Origin: Neptuniibacter halophilus
GTDB taxonomy: Bacteria; Pseudomonadota; Gammaproteobacteria; Pseudomonadales; Balneatricaceae
Direction: 5' to 3'
DNA: 64,000 nt
Assembly (NCBI RefSeq): GCF_030295765.1
Contig: NZ_AP027292.1
Coordinates: forward strand, 3,844,001-3,908,000
The notes below the pieces were generated by a model, which saw nothing but the letters and a program-made list of their open reading frames with translations, made no database searches and was not told the origin of the DNA. The position numbers and the translations under genes are program-made. Positions 6,606-16,606 of the stretch are shown here, in pieces (the first letter of the stretch is position 1; every line of letters starts with the position of its first letter).

Positions 6606-9206
6606 GTGCTTGAAGCTTATCGTAAACATGTAGAAGAACGCGCCGCAGAAGGCGTGCCACCTAAGCCACTGGATGCTGACCAGACTGCTGCTCTGGTTGA
6701 GCTGGTTAAAAATCCTCCTGCTGGCGAAGAAGAATTCCTGCTGGACCTGCTGACCAATCGTGTACCTGCAGGTGTTGACCAGGCTGCTTATGTAAAAGCA
6801 GGTTTCCTGGCAGCAGTGACTAAAGGCGAAGCCGAGTCCCCACTGCTGGACAAAGTAAAGGCAACTGAACTGCTGGGCACTATGCTGGGTGGTTACAATA
6901 TCCAGCCTCTGATCGACTGCCTGGACAATGACGAACTGGCAGCAACTGCCGCTAAAGCACTGTCCTACACTCTGCTGATGTTTGACGCGTTCTACGACGT
7001 TAAAGAGAAAGCAGATGCTGGCAATGAATACGCCAAGCAGATCATGCAGTCCTGGGCTGACGCTGAATGGTTCACTTCTAAGCCGGAAGTGGCTGAGAAA
7101 ATCACCGTTACTGTATTTAAGGTACCGGGTGAGACCAACACCGACGACCTGTCCCCTGCTCCTGATGCATTCACTCGCCCTGACATCCCACTGCACGCAA
7201 ATGCGATGCTGAAGATGGCTCGCGAAGGCATCGAGCCTGAAGTACAGGGCGTTAAAGGCCCGATCTCACAGATCGAAGCCGTTAAAGCAAAAGGCCACCC
7301 GGTTGCCTATGTAGGCGATGTGGTAGGTACAGGTTCTTCCCGTAAGTCCGCAACCAACTCTGTGCTGTGGTTCTTCGGCGATGATATCCCGGCGGTTCCT
7401 AACAAGCGCGCTGGCGGTTACTGCTTCGGCGGCAAGATCGCACCAATCTTCTTCAACACCATGGAAGATGCAGGCGCTCTGCCAATCGAAATGGACGTTA
7501 CCAACATGAACATGGGTGACGTTATCGATGTATACCCATATGAAGGTAAAGCCGTTAACGCTGAAACCGGCGAAACCCTGTGCGAGTTCTCTCTGAAAAC
7601 GCCTGTTCTGCTGGATGAAGTACGTGCCGGCGGCCGTATCCCTCTGATTATCGGCCGTGGTCTGACCACTAAAGCCCGTGAAGCACTGGGCCTGCCTGTT
7701 TCTGACCTGTTCCGTACACCAGAACAGCCTGCTGATACTGGCAAAGGCTACTCTCTGGCACAGAAAATGGTTGGTAAAGCGTGTGGCGTAGACGGTATCC
7801 GCCCGGGTACTTACTGTGAACCAAAAATGACCACAGTAGGTTCTCAGGACACCACCGGCCCAATGACCCGTGACGAACTGAAAGACCTGGCATGCCTGGG
7901 CTTCTCTGCGGATCTGACCATGCAGTCTTTCTGTCACACTGCCGCTTACCCTAAGCCAGTTGACGTTCAGACTCACCACACTCTGCCGGACTTCATCATG
8001 AACCGCGGCGGTGTTTCTCTGCGCCCGGGTGATGGTGTAATCCACTCCTGGCTGAACCGCATGCTGCTGCCTGATACCGTGGGTACCGGTGGTGACTCTC
8101 ACACCCGTTTCCCAATCGGCATCTCCTTCCCGGCAGGCTCCGGTCTGGTAGCGTTTGCTGCGGCAACTGGCGTAATGCCACTGGATATGCCTGAGTCTGT
8201 TCTGGTTCGCTTCAAAGGCGACAAACTGCAGCCAGGCGTTACACTGCGTGATCTGGTAAACGCAATTCCATACTACGCGATCAAGCAGGGTCTGCTGACC
8301 GTTGCTAAAGCGGGTAAGAAGAACATCTTCTCCGGCCGTATTCTGGAGATTGAAGGTCTGCCAGATCTGAAGGTAGAACAGGCATTCGAACTGTCTGACT
8401 CTGCTGCCGAGCGTTCCGCAGCGGCCTGCTCCATCAAACTGAATGAAGCGCCGATCCGTGAATACCTGAACTCCAACATCACCATGCTGAAATGGATGAT
8501 TGCGGAAGGTTACGGCGACCCACGTACTATCGAGCGCCGCATCAAGGGCATGGAAGAGTGGCTGGCTAAGCCAGAACTGCTGGAAGCTGACGCAGACGCT
8601 GAATACGCAGCCGTGATCGAAATCGATCTGGCTGACGTTAAAGAGCCGATCGTTGCCTGCCCGAACGACCCGGATGACGTTAAGCTGCTGTCTGAAGTTG
8701 CTGGCGACAAGATCGACGAAGTATTCATCGGTTCTTGTATGACTAACATCGGTCACTTCCGTGCTGCCGGTAAACTGCTGGATGCCGCTGGCTCTGCTGT
8801 ACCGACCCGCATGTGGATTGCTCCACCAACCAAGATGGACGCAGCCCAGCTGACTGAAGAAGGTTATTACAACATCTTCGGTAAAGCCGGTGCCCGCATG
8901 GAGATGCCAGGTTGTTCCCTGTGTATGGGTAACCAGGCACGTGTAGCTGACAACTCTACCGTTGTTTCTACTTCTACACGTAACTTCCCTAACCGTCTGG
9001 GTACAGGCGCTAACGTATACCTGGCTTCTGCTGAGCTGGCATCCGTTGCTGCACTGATCGGCAAGCTGCCAACGCCTGCGGAATACCTGGAATACGCAAA
9101 CAAACTGGATACGATGGCAGACGACGTTTACCGTTACCTGAACTTCGACCAGATCCAGAGCTACCAGGACGTAGCCGCAACGGTTATCCCAACCGTTGAA
9201 GCTTAA
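6606..9206 (+). CDS. acnB: Bifunctional aconitate hydratase 2 / 2-methylisocitrate dehydratase AcnB
   Basis: 866 residues, against 865 in E. coli, and nearly collinear with it. The enzyme interconverts citrate and isocitrate in the TCA cycle in the cytosol and can dehydrate 2-methylcitrate products. The N-terminal HEAT-like domain, the swivel domain ([15 protein letters not shown]) and the catalytic core follow in order. The [4Fe-4S] ligands are visible as Cys711 ([10 protein letters not shown]), Cys770 and Cys773 (GCSLCMGNQ). I place the start at the GTG at 6606, encoding [16 protein letters not shown], because GAGGG lies seven bases upstream and it matches the family N-terminus; the GTG at 6579 is an upstream extension. 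Codon use is strongly biased, as expected for a highly expressed gene. It is transcribed alone and converges on cysB. Confidence 0.98.
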   Translation: MLEAYRKHVEERAAEGVPPKPLDADQTAALVELVKNPPAGEEEFLLDLLTNRVPAGVDQAAYVKAGFLAAVTKGEAESPLLDKVKATELLGTMLGGYNIQPLIDCLDNDELAATAAKALSYTLLMFDAFYDVKEKADAGNEYAKQIMQSWADAEWFTSKPEVAEKITVTVFKVPGETNTDDLSPAPDAFTRPDIPLHANAMLKMAREGIEPEVQGVKGPISQIEAVKAKGHPVAYVGDVVGTGSSRKSATNSVLWFFGDDIPAVPNKRAGGYCFGGKIAPIFFNTMEDAGALPIEMDVTNMNMGDVIDVYPYEGKAVNAETGETLCEFSLKTPVLLDEVRAGGRIPLIIGRGLTTKAREALGLPVSDLFRTPEQPADTGKGYSLAQKMVGKACGVDGIRPGTYCEPKMTTVGSQDTTGPMTRDELKDLACLGFSADLTMQSFCHTAAYPKPVDVQTHHTLPDFIMNRGGVSLRPGDGVIHSWLNRMLLPDTVGTGGDSHTRFPIGISFPAGSGLVAFAAATGVMPLDMPESVLVRFKGDKLQPGVTLRDLVNAIPYYAIKQGLLTVAKAGKKNIFSGRILEIEGLPDLKVEQAFELSDSAAERSAAACSIKLNEAPIREYLNSNITMLKWMIAEGYGDPRTIERRIKGMEEWLAKPELLEADADAEYAAVIEIDLADVKEPIVACPNDPDDVKLLSEVAGDKIDEVFIGSCMTNIGHFRAAGKLLDAAGSAVPTRMWIAPPTKMDAAQLTEEGYYNIFGKAGARMEMPGCSLCMGNQARVADNSTVVSTSTRNFPNRLGTGANVYLASAELASVAALIGKLPTPAEYLEYANKLDTMADDVYRYLNFDQIQSYQDVAATVIPTVEA

Positions 9207-9220
9207 GCCTGCCGCCTGAT

Positions 9221-9251
9221 AAAAAGCCCCGCTGATGCGGGGCTTTTTTTT
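9221..9251 (+). terminator. Intrinsic terminator of acnB
   Basis: AGCCCCGC / GCGGGGCT stem with TGAT loop and a run of eight T, 15 bp after the stop codon. Confidence 0.9.
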
Positions 9252-9273
9252 GCGCAGAGCAAACGCAAGACAG

Positions 9274-9300
9274 AAAAAAACCGGCCCAACGGCCGGTTTT
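9274..9300 (-). terminator. Intrinsic terminator of cysB
   Basis: AAAACCGGCC / GGCCGGTTTT with CAAC loop. The seven A on the plus strand give the T-run for minus-strand transcription, 15 bp past the cysB stop. Confidence 0.85.
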
Positions 9301-9314
9301 CTTTGCGTATCTGC

Positions 9315-10328
<1,014 letters not shown>

Positions 10329-10348
10329 TTATAGCAAATGTAGCAGTC

Positions 10349-10357
10349 ATTATAACA
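10349..10357 (-). promoter_or_regulatory. Extended -10 element upstream of cysB
   Basis: On the minus strand the sequence reads TGTTATAAT, a consensus -10 with an extended TGn motif, about 60 nt before the cysB start. No good -35 is present, as is common for extended -10 promoters. Confidence 0.5.
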
Positions 10358-10399
10358 GGCCAGAATAAATTGAATAACTTTCCGCCTGCGCTGATCCGA

Positions 10400-11500
10400 C
10401 TACAGATGGCTATTCAGACGCCTGACCTCTTCATCCTGAGTAATCACTTTTTTCTCCAGCGCAGCAATTCGCGCCATCGCCCGAACCAGTTCCTCATCTT
10501 TGCCTTTATACTGATTCCGGATTGAAGCTTCGCGACGGGCATGCTCGCTGGCCAGCGTGACCTGCTTCTGCCGGGCCTTTTTAAGCTCTTCCTCAAGCTC
10601 TTTAAGTTTATCTTCTAAGCGCTTGTTTTTATTGGTTTCCGAAAGCAAGGAAGTATTCAGCTTTGACAGATCCCGACTACGGGTACTGCTGTCGAGCTTA
10701 ATTTTTTTCAACTCTTCTTCAAGGCTTTTAATCTGGGTTTTCTGAGTGTCACTCTTAACATCTTTACGCGCCAGCTCAGCCTGAAGGTCATGAATCGACT
10801 TCGTCAGGGCGGACTCTTTCTTACCCACTTCATCACGCAACTTTTCCAGTGCATTACGGTAATAACGCACATCCGCTTCCGCTTTGCTGACCGCATCGAG
10901 ACTATGCCGCTGCTCATCTTTGATCCGCTGATCGAAGGTACGCTTGGTATCGTCATGGGTTTTACGCAGGTGATTCAGCTCCTGCTCAAGATTCAAACGC
11001 GCCTGCTCTTCCTGCTTTCGCAAGGTTGTTTCGGTCATCAGGCTTTGCTTAAGGACACCGATCTCAGCCTCGTACCCTTTTACCTGAGATTGAATCTCTT
11101 CGGTTTTGCCGGTCTGTTCGCGCAATTTACCTTCAAGGTCGAGCAACTTCCCTTTGGATTGCTGAAGGCTCTCATCGGCCTCCCGGCGCACCTCATCCAA
11201 ACCGATATTCTGGCTATGCTTCTCCACCACATACTGGCTACCCGCCTCCTGCAGCGCCTGTTGCCAGATGCGGGCAAAGGCCTGACCGAGCACTTCCGGC
11301 ACATCCGGCAGAATTACCGGCGCAGCGGGTTTAATCAGACGCGTAGGAACCTGTTCCCACCAATCAGCCAGAACCGTTTCAACCTCTTCGACAGTAAGCT
11401 GTAACTGTTCTGCAATCAGCGCCGCAGCCGGTTGTTTACCGGCAGCCAGCAGGTTATCCGCCTTATCAAAAATCTTTTCTTGCAAATCCATACGATCCAT
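10400..11500 (-). CDS. KfrA-type DNA-binding protein with long coiled coil
   Basis: 366 residues. The first 60 or so (NLLAAGKQPAAALIAEQLQLTVEEVETVLADWWEQVP) match the KfrA N-terminal DNA-binding domain. From about residue 90 to the end the protein is an almost unbroken Glu/Lys/Leu-rich coiled coil. KfrA proteins are best known from plasmids, where they bind DNA and form filaments linked to segregation and regulation; chromosomal relatives with this layout exist but are poorly studied. The start may be the ATG at 11500 or the one at 11491. It lies 14 bp downstream of rluC on the same strand and may be co-transcribed. There is no other plasmid-like gene nearby, so I take it as a normal chromosomal gene. 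Confidence 0.85.
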   Translation of the reverse strand: MDRMDLQEKIFDKADNLLAAGKQPAAALIAEQLQLTVEEVETVLADWWEQVPTRLIKPAAPVILPDVPEVLGQAFARIWQQALQEAGSQYVVEKHSQNIGLDEVRREADESLQQSKGKLLDLEGKLREQTGKTEEIQSQVKGYEAEIGVLKQSLMTETTLRKQEEQARLNLEQELNHLRKTHDDTKRTFDQRIKDEQRHSLDAVSKAEADVRYYRNALEKLRDEVGKKESALTKSIHDLQAELARKDVKSDTQKTQIKSLEEELKKIKLDSSTRSRDLSKLNTSLLSETNKNKRLEDKLKELEEELKKARQKQVTLASEHARREASIRNQYKGKDEELVRAMARIAALEKKVITQDEEVRRLNSHL

Positions 11501-11514
11501 TGAGCATAAATCCG

Positions 11515-12480
11515 TTAATTGTTTCTGCTTTTTAACCCGTTAAGTGCGCGCTGTAGCGGTATTTCCAACGGTGCCTTAATCACTTTTCGGCCACCTGATG
11601 GCAGTGGAAAACGTAGCTCCGCGGCATGCAGAAACAGCCTGTTCACACCCCGCTCCCGCATCAACGCATTATCCTGATCACTGGTGTATTTATCATCACC
11701 GGCAATCGGATGCCCGGCAAACTGGCAATGCACTCTGATCTGGTGTGTACGTCCGGTAATCGGCCTTGCCTCCACCAGCGTTGCTTCGCGCCCATAACGT
11801 TCCAGCACTTTATATTCGGTCAGGGAAGCCTTGCCGTCTGCGGCCACCTTAACGACCCTTTCGCCAGACTTGAGTTCATTTTTTCTTAACGGCGCATCGA
11901 TGCGCTGCTTACGCTCCGGCCAGCTACCGATAACCAGCGCATGATAGATTTTGGTGATACGGCTTTTCTGCAGCGATTCATGCATAAGCCTTAGCGCGCT
12001 GCGCTTTTTAGCCAGAAGAATACAGCCGGAAGTGTCCCGGTCGAGCCGGTGCACCAGCTCCATAAACTTACACTGGGGGCGAATCTGGCGAAAACTTTCA
12101 ATCAGCCCGAGACTGATGCCGCTGCCACCATGTACCGCGAGCCCTGAGGGCTTATTTACGACAATCAGATCATCGTCTTCATAAAGAATCGCTGCTTCGA
12201 GTTGCTCAACCAGTTGTCCACTGGCTTTGGCCGGCGCCGGTTTATCGGCCAGACGTACAGGAGGGACACGCACCAGATCACCGATCTGGAGGCGATATTC
12301 AGGCTTGATCCGCTTTTTATTAACCCTGACTTCACCTTTTCGCAGGATACGATACACCAGACTTTTGGGTGCGCCTTTCAGAGCGGTGATCAAGAAATTA
12401 TCGATGCGCTGCCCCAGATTATCTTCGGTAATTTCTATAAAACTGACTTTTGAGCCGGTAGAGCTGTTTTCTTGCGACAT
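11515..12480 (-). CDS. rluC: 23S rRNA pseudouridine(955/2504/2580) synthase RluC
   Basis: 321 residues. An N-terminal S4 RNA-binding domain (about residues 20-85, [32 protein letters not shown]) precedes the RluA-family catalytic domain. The active-site Asp lies in the [10 protein letters not shown] motif, and the [14 protein letters not shown] motif follows. The enzyme isomerises three uridines in 23S rRNA. It is placed divergently from rne, the same arrangement seen in E. coli and many gammaproteobacteria, which supports RluC rather than RluD. Confidence 0.96.
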   Translation of the reverse strand: MSQENSSTGSKVSFIEITEDNLGQRIDNFLITALKGAPKSLVYRILRKGEVRVNKKRIKPEYRLQIGDLVRVPPVRLADKPAPAKASGQLVEQLEAAILYEDDDLIVVNKPSGLAVHGGSGISLGLIESFRQIRPQCKFMELVHRLDRDTSGCILLAKKRSALRLMHESLQKSRITKIYHALVIGSWPERKQRIDAPLRKNELKSGERVVKVAADGKASLTEYKVLERYGREATLVEARPITGRTHQIRVHCQFAGHPIAGDDKYTSDQDNALMRERGVNRLFLHAAELRFPLPSGGRKVIKAPLEIPLQRALNGLKSRNN

Positions 12481-12506
12481 ATTGACGAGTTAAACCACTT
12501 AGCGAA

Positions 12507-12535
12507 TTGATGCCCTATTTGAATGCTGCTATATT
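12507..12535 (+). promoter_or_regulatory. Putative sigma-70 promoter of rne
   Basis: TTGATG and TATATT with a 17-bp spacer and an extended TGC before the -10. It predicts a leader of about 445 nt, consistent with long rne leaders elsewhere. Confidence 0.65.
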
Positions 12536-12969
12536 CTAGCGCTGCTGCTGGCTGTTGGCTTTATCTTTTTTCCAGGTGCCGTAATACAGCCTCCTATCGA
12601 AGCGCTGAGAAAGCTCAGCTAAACCGGGCAGCAAATAACAGATTAAATTACTGCTTTTCACCCAGCTGGGTAATTCATTCAGTTGGAGGTAGAGACGTAC
12701 ATTAGCCAGGAACCTGCCCATCGGGCAGCCACAATTAGAAAGAAAGAAGAATACAGGCTGATGATTCCTCTACCGCGGACGATTACTGCGCCGGTTGCGC
12801 ACTAATGTTCAAACCGTCAGATTACGACGCCCGTTCCTGCCAAGGCATTTTTGCCATCAAGGCAGATGTAAGGCCCCTGCCCGTGCTTAAAAAGCCAGGC
12901 ATTGCTCTGATGTATGAGTCCAAAAGACTGGCCTGAGCCGCCAACAACGGCCTACCTGCTGTGTGAAAA

Positions 12970-12988
12970 GCGTTCTACATGAGAACGC
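12970..12988 (+). promoter_or_regulatory. Hairpin occluding the rne ribosome-binding site
   Basis: GCGTTCT (12970-12976) and AGAACGC (12982-12988) form a perfect 7-bp stem with the loop ACATG, ending one base before the ATG at 12990. The only Shine-Dalgarno-like bases (GAGAA) fall in this hairpin. Confidence 0.5.
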
Positions 12989-12989
12989 T

Positions 12990-15827
12990 ATGAAAAGAAT
13001 GCTAATAAACGCAACTCAGCCCGAAGAGTTGCGCGTAGCGCTGGTTGACGGCCAGCGCCTGTATGATCTGGATATCGAATCCGGCTCCCGTGAACAGAAA
13101 AAAGCCAATATTTACAAAGGTAAAATCACCCGCATCGAGCCCAGCCTTGAAGCGGCATTTGTAGATTACGGCTCTGAGCGTCACGGCTTCCTGCCGCTGA
13201 AAGAGATCTCCCGCGAATACTTCACTCAGCCCCCCAGCCGTGGTTCCCGCCCGAACATCAAAGAAGTACTCAAAGAGGGTACGGAAGTTATTGTTCAGGT
13301 CGATAAAGAGGAGCGCGGTAATAAAGGCGCGGCCCTGACCACGTTCATCAGTCTGGCCGGTCGCTATCTGGTACTGATGCCAAACAACCCGCGTGCAGGT
13401 GGTATCTCCCGTCGCATTGAGGGTGAGGACCGCTCACAGCTTAAAGAAGCACTGTCCGGCGTCGAAATTCCAAAACAGATGGGCATCATTGTCCGTACAG
13501 CAGGCGTAGGTCGAAGCAGTGAAGAACTGCAGTGGGACTTTGAATACCTGCAGACCCTGTGGACCGCTATCAAACAAGCATCTGAGACCAAACCGGCTCC
13601 CTTCCTGATCTATCAGGAGAGCAATGTTGTTATCCGGGCGATCCGTGATTACCTGCGCGCTGATATCGGTGAAGTCCTGATCGATGATGCTCAGGTTTAC
13701 CAGGATGCGAAGAATTTCGTCACTCAGGTAATGCCGACTTATGAAAATAAGGTGAAGCATTACACTGAGCAGACACCACTGTTTAACCGCTTCCAGATTG
13801 AGACCCAGATCGAGACCGCTTTCCAGCGCGAAGTAACACTGCCTTCCGGTGGCTCCATTGTTATCGACCCGACCGAAGCGCTGGTTTCAATCGACATCAA
13901 CTCCGCCCGCGCAACTCGCGGTGGCGACATCGAAGAAACCGCACTACACACCAATCTGGAAGCAGCGGACGAAATCGCACGCCAGCTTCGCCTTCGCGAT
14001 ATTGGCGGTCTGGTGGTTATCGACTTTATCGATATGACGCCGATCAAGAATCAGCGCGAGGTTGAAAACCGCCTGCGTGATGCACTTAAACTGGATCGCG
14101 CACGCGTACAGATGGGTCGTATCTCCCGCTTTGGCCTGCTCGAGATGTCACGTCAGCGCCTGCGCCCTTCTCTGGCCGAAACCCGTGGCGTTGTATGCCC
14201 TCGCTGTAACGGTCAGGGCACTATTCGTGATACCGAATCTCTGGCGCTGTCCATCCTGCGTCTGATCGAAGAGGAATCCGGTAAAGATCGCACTGCGCAG
14301 ATCCGGGCTATCCTGCCGGTAACAGTGGCAACCTACCTGCTGAATGAAAAACGTCATGCGGTGCATGATATTGAAGTGCGCCAGAACGTACGCGTTGTTA
14401 TTGTGCCGAATCCAAACATGGAGACACCGCACTACGAAGTGGTACGTCTGCGTGATGATCACACCGTAGCCACAACCAATGACGCCAGCTACACACTGCA
14501 GCCAGAGCCCGCCGGTGATGAAGAATTTGAAGCCGCTGCTACCTCTCAGGTCACCGTTCAGCGCGAACAGGCTGCGGTACGCAGCGTAGCGCCGAAAACA
14601 CCGGCCCCTGAAGCAGCGCCTGCACCTGAAGCCAGCGCACCCGCTGCTCCTGTAGCGACACCGGAAGCAAAGCCAACCGTATCAATCGGCAGTCGCGTTC
14701 TGGGTATGTTTAAAGGCATCTTCGGCGGCGGCGAAGAGAAAACTGAAGCTGCTGAAAAGCCACAGGCGAAGCCTGAAACCAGCAACAAAGAGAAACAGAA
14801 AGAGCGCAAAGATCAGAACGAAGGGGGCCGCAAGCGCCGCCGTCGCGATAACGATCGCAAGCCGCGTAATAAAAACAAGCAGAACGATGAGATCATCACC
14901 GTTCAGCCTGATCTGGATCTGCCACCTACCGGCACAACCAGCAGCGAAAACGAAGAAAAGCCAAAACGTCGTCGCCGCAAGCGCAAGAGCGACGCCGACC
15001 GCGCTGAAAACAAAAACCGTGATGAGAATCAGGTAGAAACTAACGACAGCAAAGACGACAAAGAGGAAACACCTCGTAATCCTCGCCGTCGCGGACGTCG
15101 TCGTCGCGGTTCAGAGCGTACTGCAAAACGCAGTGGTGAAAACAACGACATTCAGCAGGAAAATAATTCTGACGACGCTGTCAGCACCGACAGCCAGACC
15201 GCAGCACCTGCCGCAGAGGAAAAATCAGTAGCCGCTGAAAAACCGCAAACGGCTACAGTAGCTACCCCTGCACCTGAGCAAGCGGACCAGACCGAAACGC
15301 CTGTTACTGCAGAGAACGAAGCAACAGCATCAACAGAAGCACAGCCGAAATCCGCTGATACTTCTGCAGAAGCCGAAGCTCCAGCAGAGCCAGTAGCAGA
15401 GCAGACAGCAGGCCCGGCCAGCAAAGCTGATGCCAGTGAGACCGCTGAAGTCGCGACCGACGCAGACAACAGCAAACCGGCTGAAGAAGCTAAAGCAGCC
15501 GATAAACCTGTCGAAGCAGAAGCGCCTCAGGTAGCTGAAGAGCCGGCAGCGGAAGCAGCCACTGAGGAAGCATCAACGCCAGAGGAATCCCGGGACGCGG
15601 CAGAAACCGCTGCAGCCGAGGTAGCTCCGGACTCCGCAGAAGCTGAAAAACCAGTCACTCCAGTCACTGAGGAGCAGCCTGCGACCACTGAAGCAGTCAG
15701 CAGCGGCGAACAGGAAACCGCTTGCGAAACCGGCGAACAGGCGCGTCCTGAACGCAAACGTCGCACGCGCCGTGCACCCAACGATCCTCGTGAAGTGCGC
15801 CGCCGTCAGGAAAGCAGCGACGCCTGA
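12990..15827 (+). CDS. rne: Ribonuclease E
   Basis: 945 residues starting [17 protein letters not shown], as in E. coli; the in-frame GTG at 12963 is an unlikely start. RNase E cuts single-stranded AU-rich RNA, starts mRNA decay, processes rRNA and tRNA precursors, and scaffolds the degradosome at the inner membrane. The S1 and 5'-sensor region is followed by the DNase I-like catalytic core with Asp302 ([13 protein letters not shown]) and Asp345 (VVIDFIDMT), then the zinc-link Cys403 and Cys406 (CPRCNGQGT). An amphipathic segment near 563-580 ([14 protein letters not shown]) matches the membrane-targeting helix. The rest is disordered, with Arg-rich RNA-binding blocks and a long Ala/Glu/Pro-rich stretch, ending in a basic tail. 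Confidence 0.98.
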   Translation: MKRMLINATQPEELRVALVDGQRLYDLDIESGSREQKKANIYKGKITRIEPSLEAAFVDYGSERHGFLPLKEISREYFTQPPSRGSRPNIKEVLKEGTEVIVQVDKEERGNKGAALTTFISLAGRYLVLMPNNPRAGGISRRIEGEDRSQLKEALSGVEIPKQMGIIVRTAGVGRSSEELQWDFEYLQTLWTAIKQASETKPAPFLIYQESNVVIRAIRDYLRADIGEVLIDDAQVYQDAKNFVTQVMPTYENKVKHYTEQTPLFNRFQIETQIETAFQREVTLPSGGSIVIDPTEALVSIDINSARATRGGDIEETALHTNLEAADEIARQLRLRDIGGLVVIDFIDMTPIKNQREVENRLRDALKLDRARVQMGRISRFGLLEMSRQRLRPSLAETRGVVCPRCNGQGTIRDTESLALSILRLIEEESGKDRTAQIRAILPVTVATYLLNEKRHAVHDIEVRQNVRVVIVPNPNMETPHYEVVRLRDDHTVATTNDASYTLQPEPAGDEEFEAAATSQVTVQREQAAVRSVAPKTPAPEAAPAPEASAPAAPVATPEAKPTVSIGSRVLGMFKGIFGGGEEKTEAAEKPQAKPETSNKEKQKERKDQNEGGRKRRRRDNDRKPRNKNKQNDEIITVQPDLDLPPTGTTSSENEEKPKRRRRKRKSDADRAENKNRDENQVETNDSKDDKEETPRNPRRRGRRRRGSERTAKRSGENNDIQQENNSDDAVSTDSQTAAPAAEEKSVAAEKPQTATVATPAPEQADQTETPVTAENEATASTEAQPKSADTSAEAEAPAEPVAEQTAGPASKADASETAEVATDADNSKPAEEAKAADKPVEAEAPQVAEEPAAEAATEEASTPEESRDAAETAAAEVAPDSAEAEKPVTPVTEEQPATTEAVSSGEQETACETGEQARPERKRRTRRAPNDPREVRRRQESSDA

Positions 15828-15851
15828 TGCGCAGCTACTGAAAACCTACTA

Positions 15852-15880
15852 AAAAGGGGCCTCTAAGGCCCCTTTTCTTT
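15852..15880 (+). terminator. Intrinsic terminator of rne
   Basis: AAAAGGGGCC / GGCCCCTTTT with TCTAA loop, then CTTT, 25 bp after the rne stop. It could also serve the minus-strand genes that end at 15890. Confidence 0.88.
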
Positions 15881-15889
15881 ATATTCTGA

Positions 15890-16057
15890 TCAGCGTTTCT
15901 TTTTAAAAATATTCAGTAACTTTTTTTTCGGATCCGTTTCTTCGGTTGGCAGCGCTTTTTCAAACCGTTGCTGCAAACGCCGAAACTTCTCCTCTTTACG
16001 TTTATGACCTAAACGCTCGCGTGAAGCCCCCAAATCAACGACGTTATCATCAGCCAT
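15890..16057 (-). CDS. Small basic hypothetical protein
   Basis: 55 residues beginning MADDNVVDLGASRERLGHKRKE; very basic, with a helical middle (KFRRLQQRFEKAL) and a Lys-rich C-terminus ending IFKKKR. I do not recognise a named family. The ATG at 16055-16057 overlaps the end of the upstream oxidoreductase-like gene by 8 bp, which suggests translational coupling. A longer reading of the frame from 16135 only adds translation of the overlapping gene and is rejected. Nucleic-acid binding would fit the charge, but that is speculation. Confidence 0.6.
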   Translation of the reverse strand: MADDNVVDLGASRERLGHKRKEEKFRRLQQRFEKALPTEETDPKKKLLNIFKKKR

Positions 16058-16235
16058 CTTCCGCCACTTCCTCGGCCAGCTCAGTCTCAGCAGCCTGCTC
16101 TGCCTTAGCAGCCATCTGCGCTGCGTTCCAGGCATTTAACTCTTCATAATAGGTATCCCACACACAGGGAGAGCAACCGCTTTCGCAGCATTCATACTCA
16201 CCGGGAGGTGTAGGCCGTTCTGGGGAATTTGTCAT
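16050..16235 (-). CDS. Oxidoreductase-like domain protein (CC-x3-C-x2-C motif)
   Basis: 61 residues. The motif ECCESGCSPCVWDTYYEEL, with Cys16, Cys17, Cys21 and Cys24 followed by Val-Trp-Asp, is the signature of the short oxidoreductase-like family (also found in eukaryotic mitochondrial proteins). The four cysteines could bind a metal or an Fe-S cluster; no activity is established. An AGAGGTGA ribosome-binding site stands before the ATG. It is the first gene of a two-gene unit with the small basic protein and lies divergent to icd. Confidence 0.8.
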   Translation of the reverse strand: MTNSPERPTPPGEYECCESGCSPCVWDTYYEELNAWNAAQMAAKAEQAAETELAEEVAEDG

Positions 16236-16469
16236 AAGTCACCTCTAATCTGTAACCACATTTTACCCTTCCCGGTCCTGACAGGCCAATTACACCTGGG
16301 TCTAAAGTATCATCTAACAATGATCATACGCCCTAATCTGGTGCAATTTCGTAACAGCACTACAAAACAAGTGGTTAGCCAACCCCCTTTGCTGCACTGC
16401 AACAGCAGAAGCCACTGAAAAAGTTGTAAAAACACAACAGCATTAGCCATAAGTACATAGGCCAGACGT

Positions 16470-16497
16470 ATGACTCAGGTCGCATTTTCAGTATAAT
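16470..16497 (+). promoter_or_regulatory. Putative promoter of icd
   Basis: A perfect TATAAT (16492-16497) with ATGACT 16 bp upstream. The start of transcription would be near 16504, giving a leader of about 100 nt. Confidence 0.55.
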
Positions 16498-16520
16498 TCT
16501 GTCACCAAATTACAACCATC

Positions 16521-16571
16521 GGGTTTGAAAATAGTGGAGAAAGGCGATCACAAGTTGCCTTTTTCAAACCC
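16521..16571 (+). promoter_or_regulatory. Stem-loop in the icd leader
   Basis: GGGTTTGAA (16521-16529) pairs with TTCAAACCC (16563-16571), and inside it AAAGGC (16540-16545) pairs with GCCTTT (16557-16562). The loop is GATCACAAGTT and a 10-nt bulge lies on the 5' side only. The structure ends 35 nt before the icd ATG. Confidence 0.5.
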
Positions 16572-16606
16572 TTGGCTGCACTGCCATAAATATCTTGGGG
16601 ATTACA

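Larger units (their letters stand above)
12481..12989 (+). other. rluC-rne intergenic region, mostly rne 5' leader
   Basis: 509 bp without a convincing gene. It contains a clear promoter at 12507-12535, a CTGCCC-ATC-GGGCAG hairpin at 12714-12728 and a hairpin against the rne start at 12970-12988. In E. coli the rne leader is 361 nt and mediates feedback control by RNase E itself; the same is likely here. Confidence 0.65.
16236..16606. other. Intergenic region upstream of icd
   Basis: 371 bp with no gene. The right part holds the icd promoter (16470-16497) and a long hairpin (16521-16571). I see nothing specific in the left 200 bp apart from the expected minus-strand promoter of the small gene pair. 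Confidence 0.6.

Noticed and set aside
7266..8756. A 496-aa open frame antisense to acnB
   Set aside because: It is a shadow of the strongly biased codons of acnB, has no ribosome-binding site or protein-family signal, and lies entirely inside a certain gene.
10400..11500. Reading the KfrA-like gene as a sign of an integrated plasmid
   Set aside because: No replication, partition, mobilisation or toxin-antitoxin gene is nearby and the flanking genes are core chromosomal genes.
12523..12705. A 60-codon frame in the rne leader as a leader peptide
   Set aside because: No ribosome-binding site, composition typical of random frames, and it starts upstream of the predicted transcription start.
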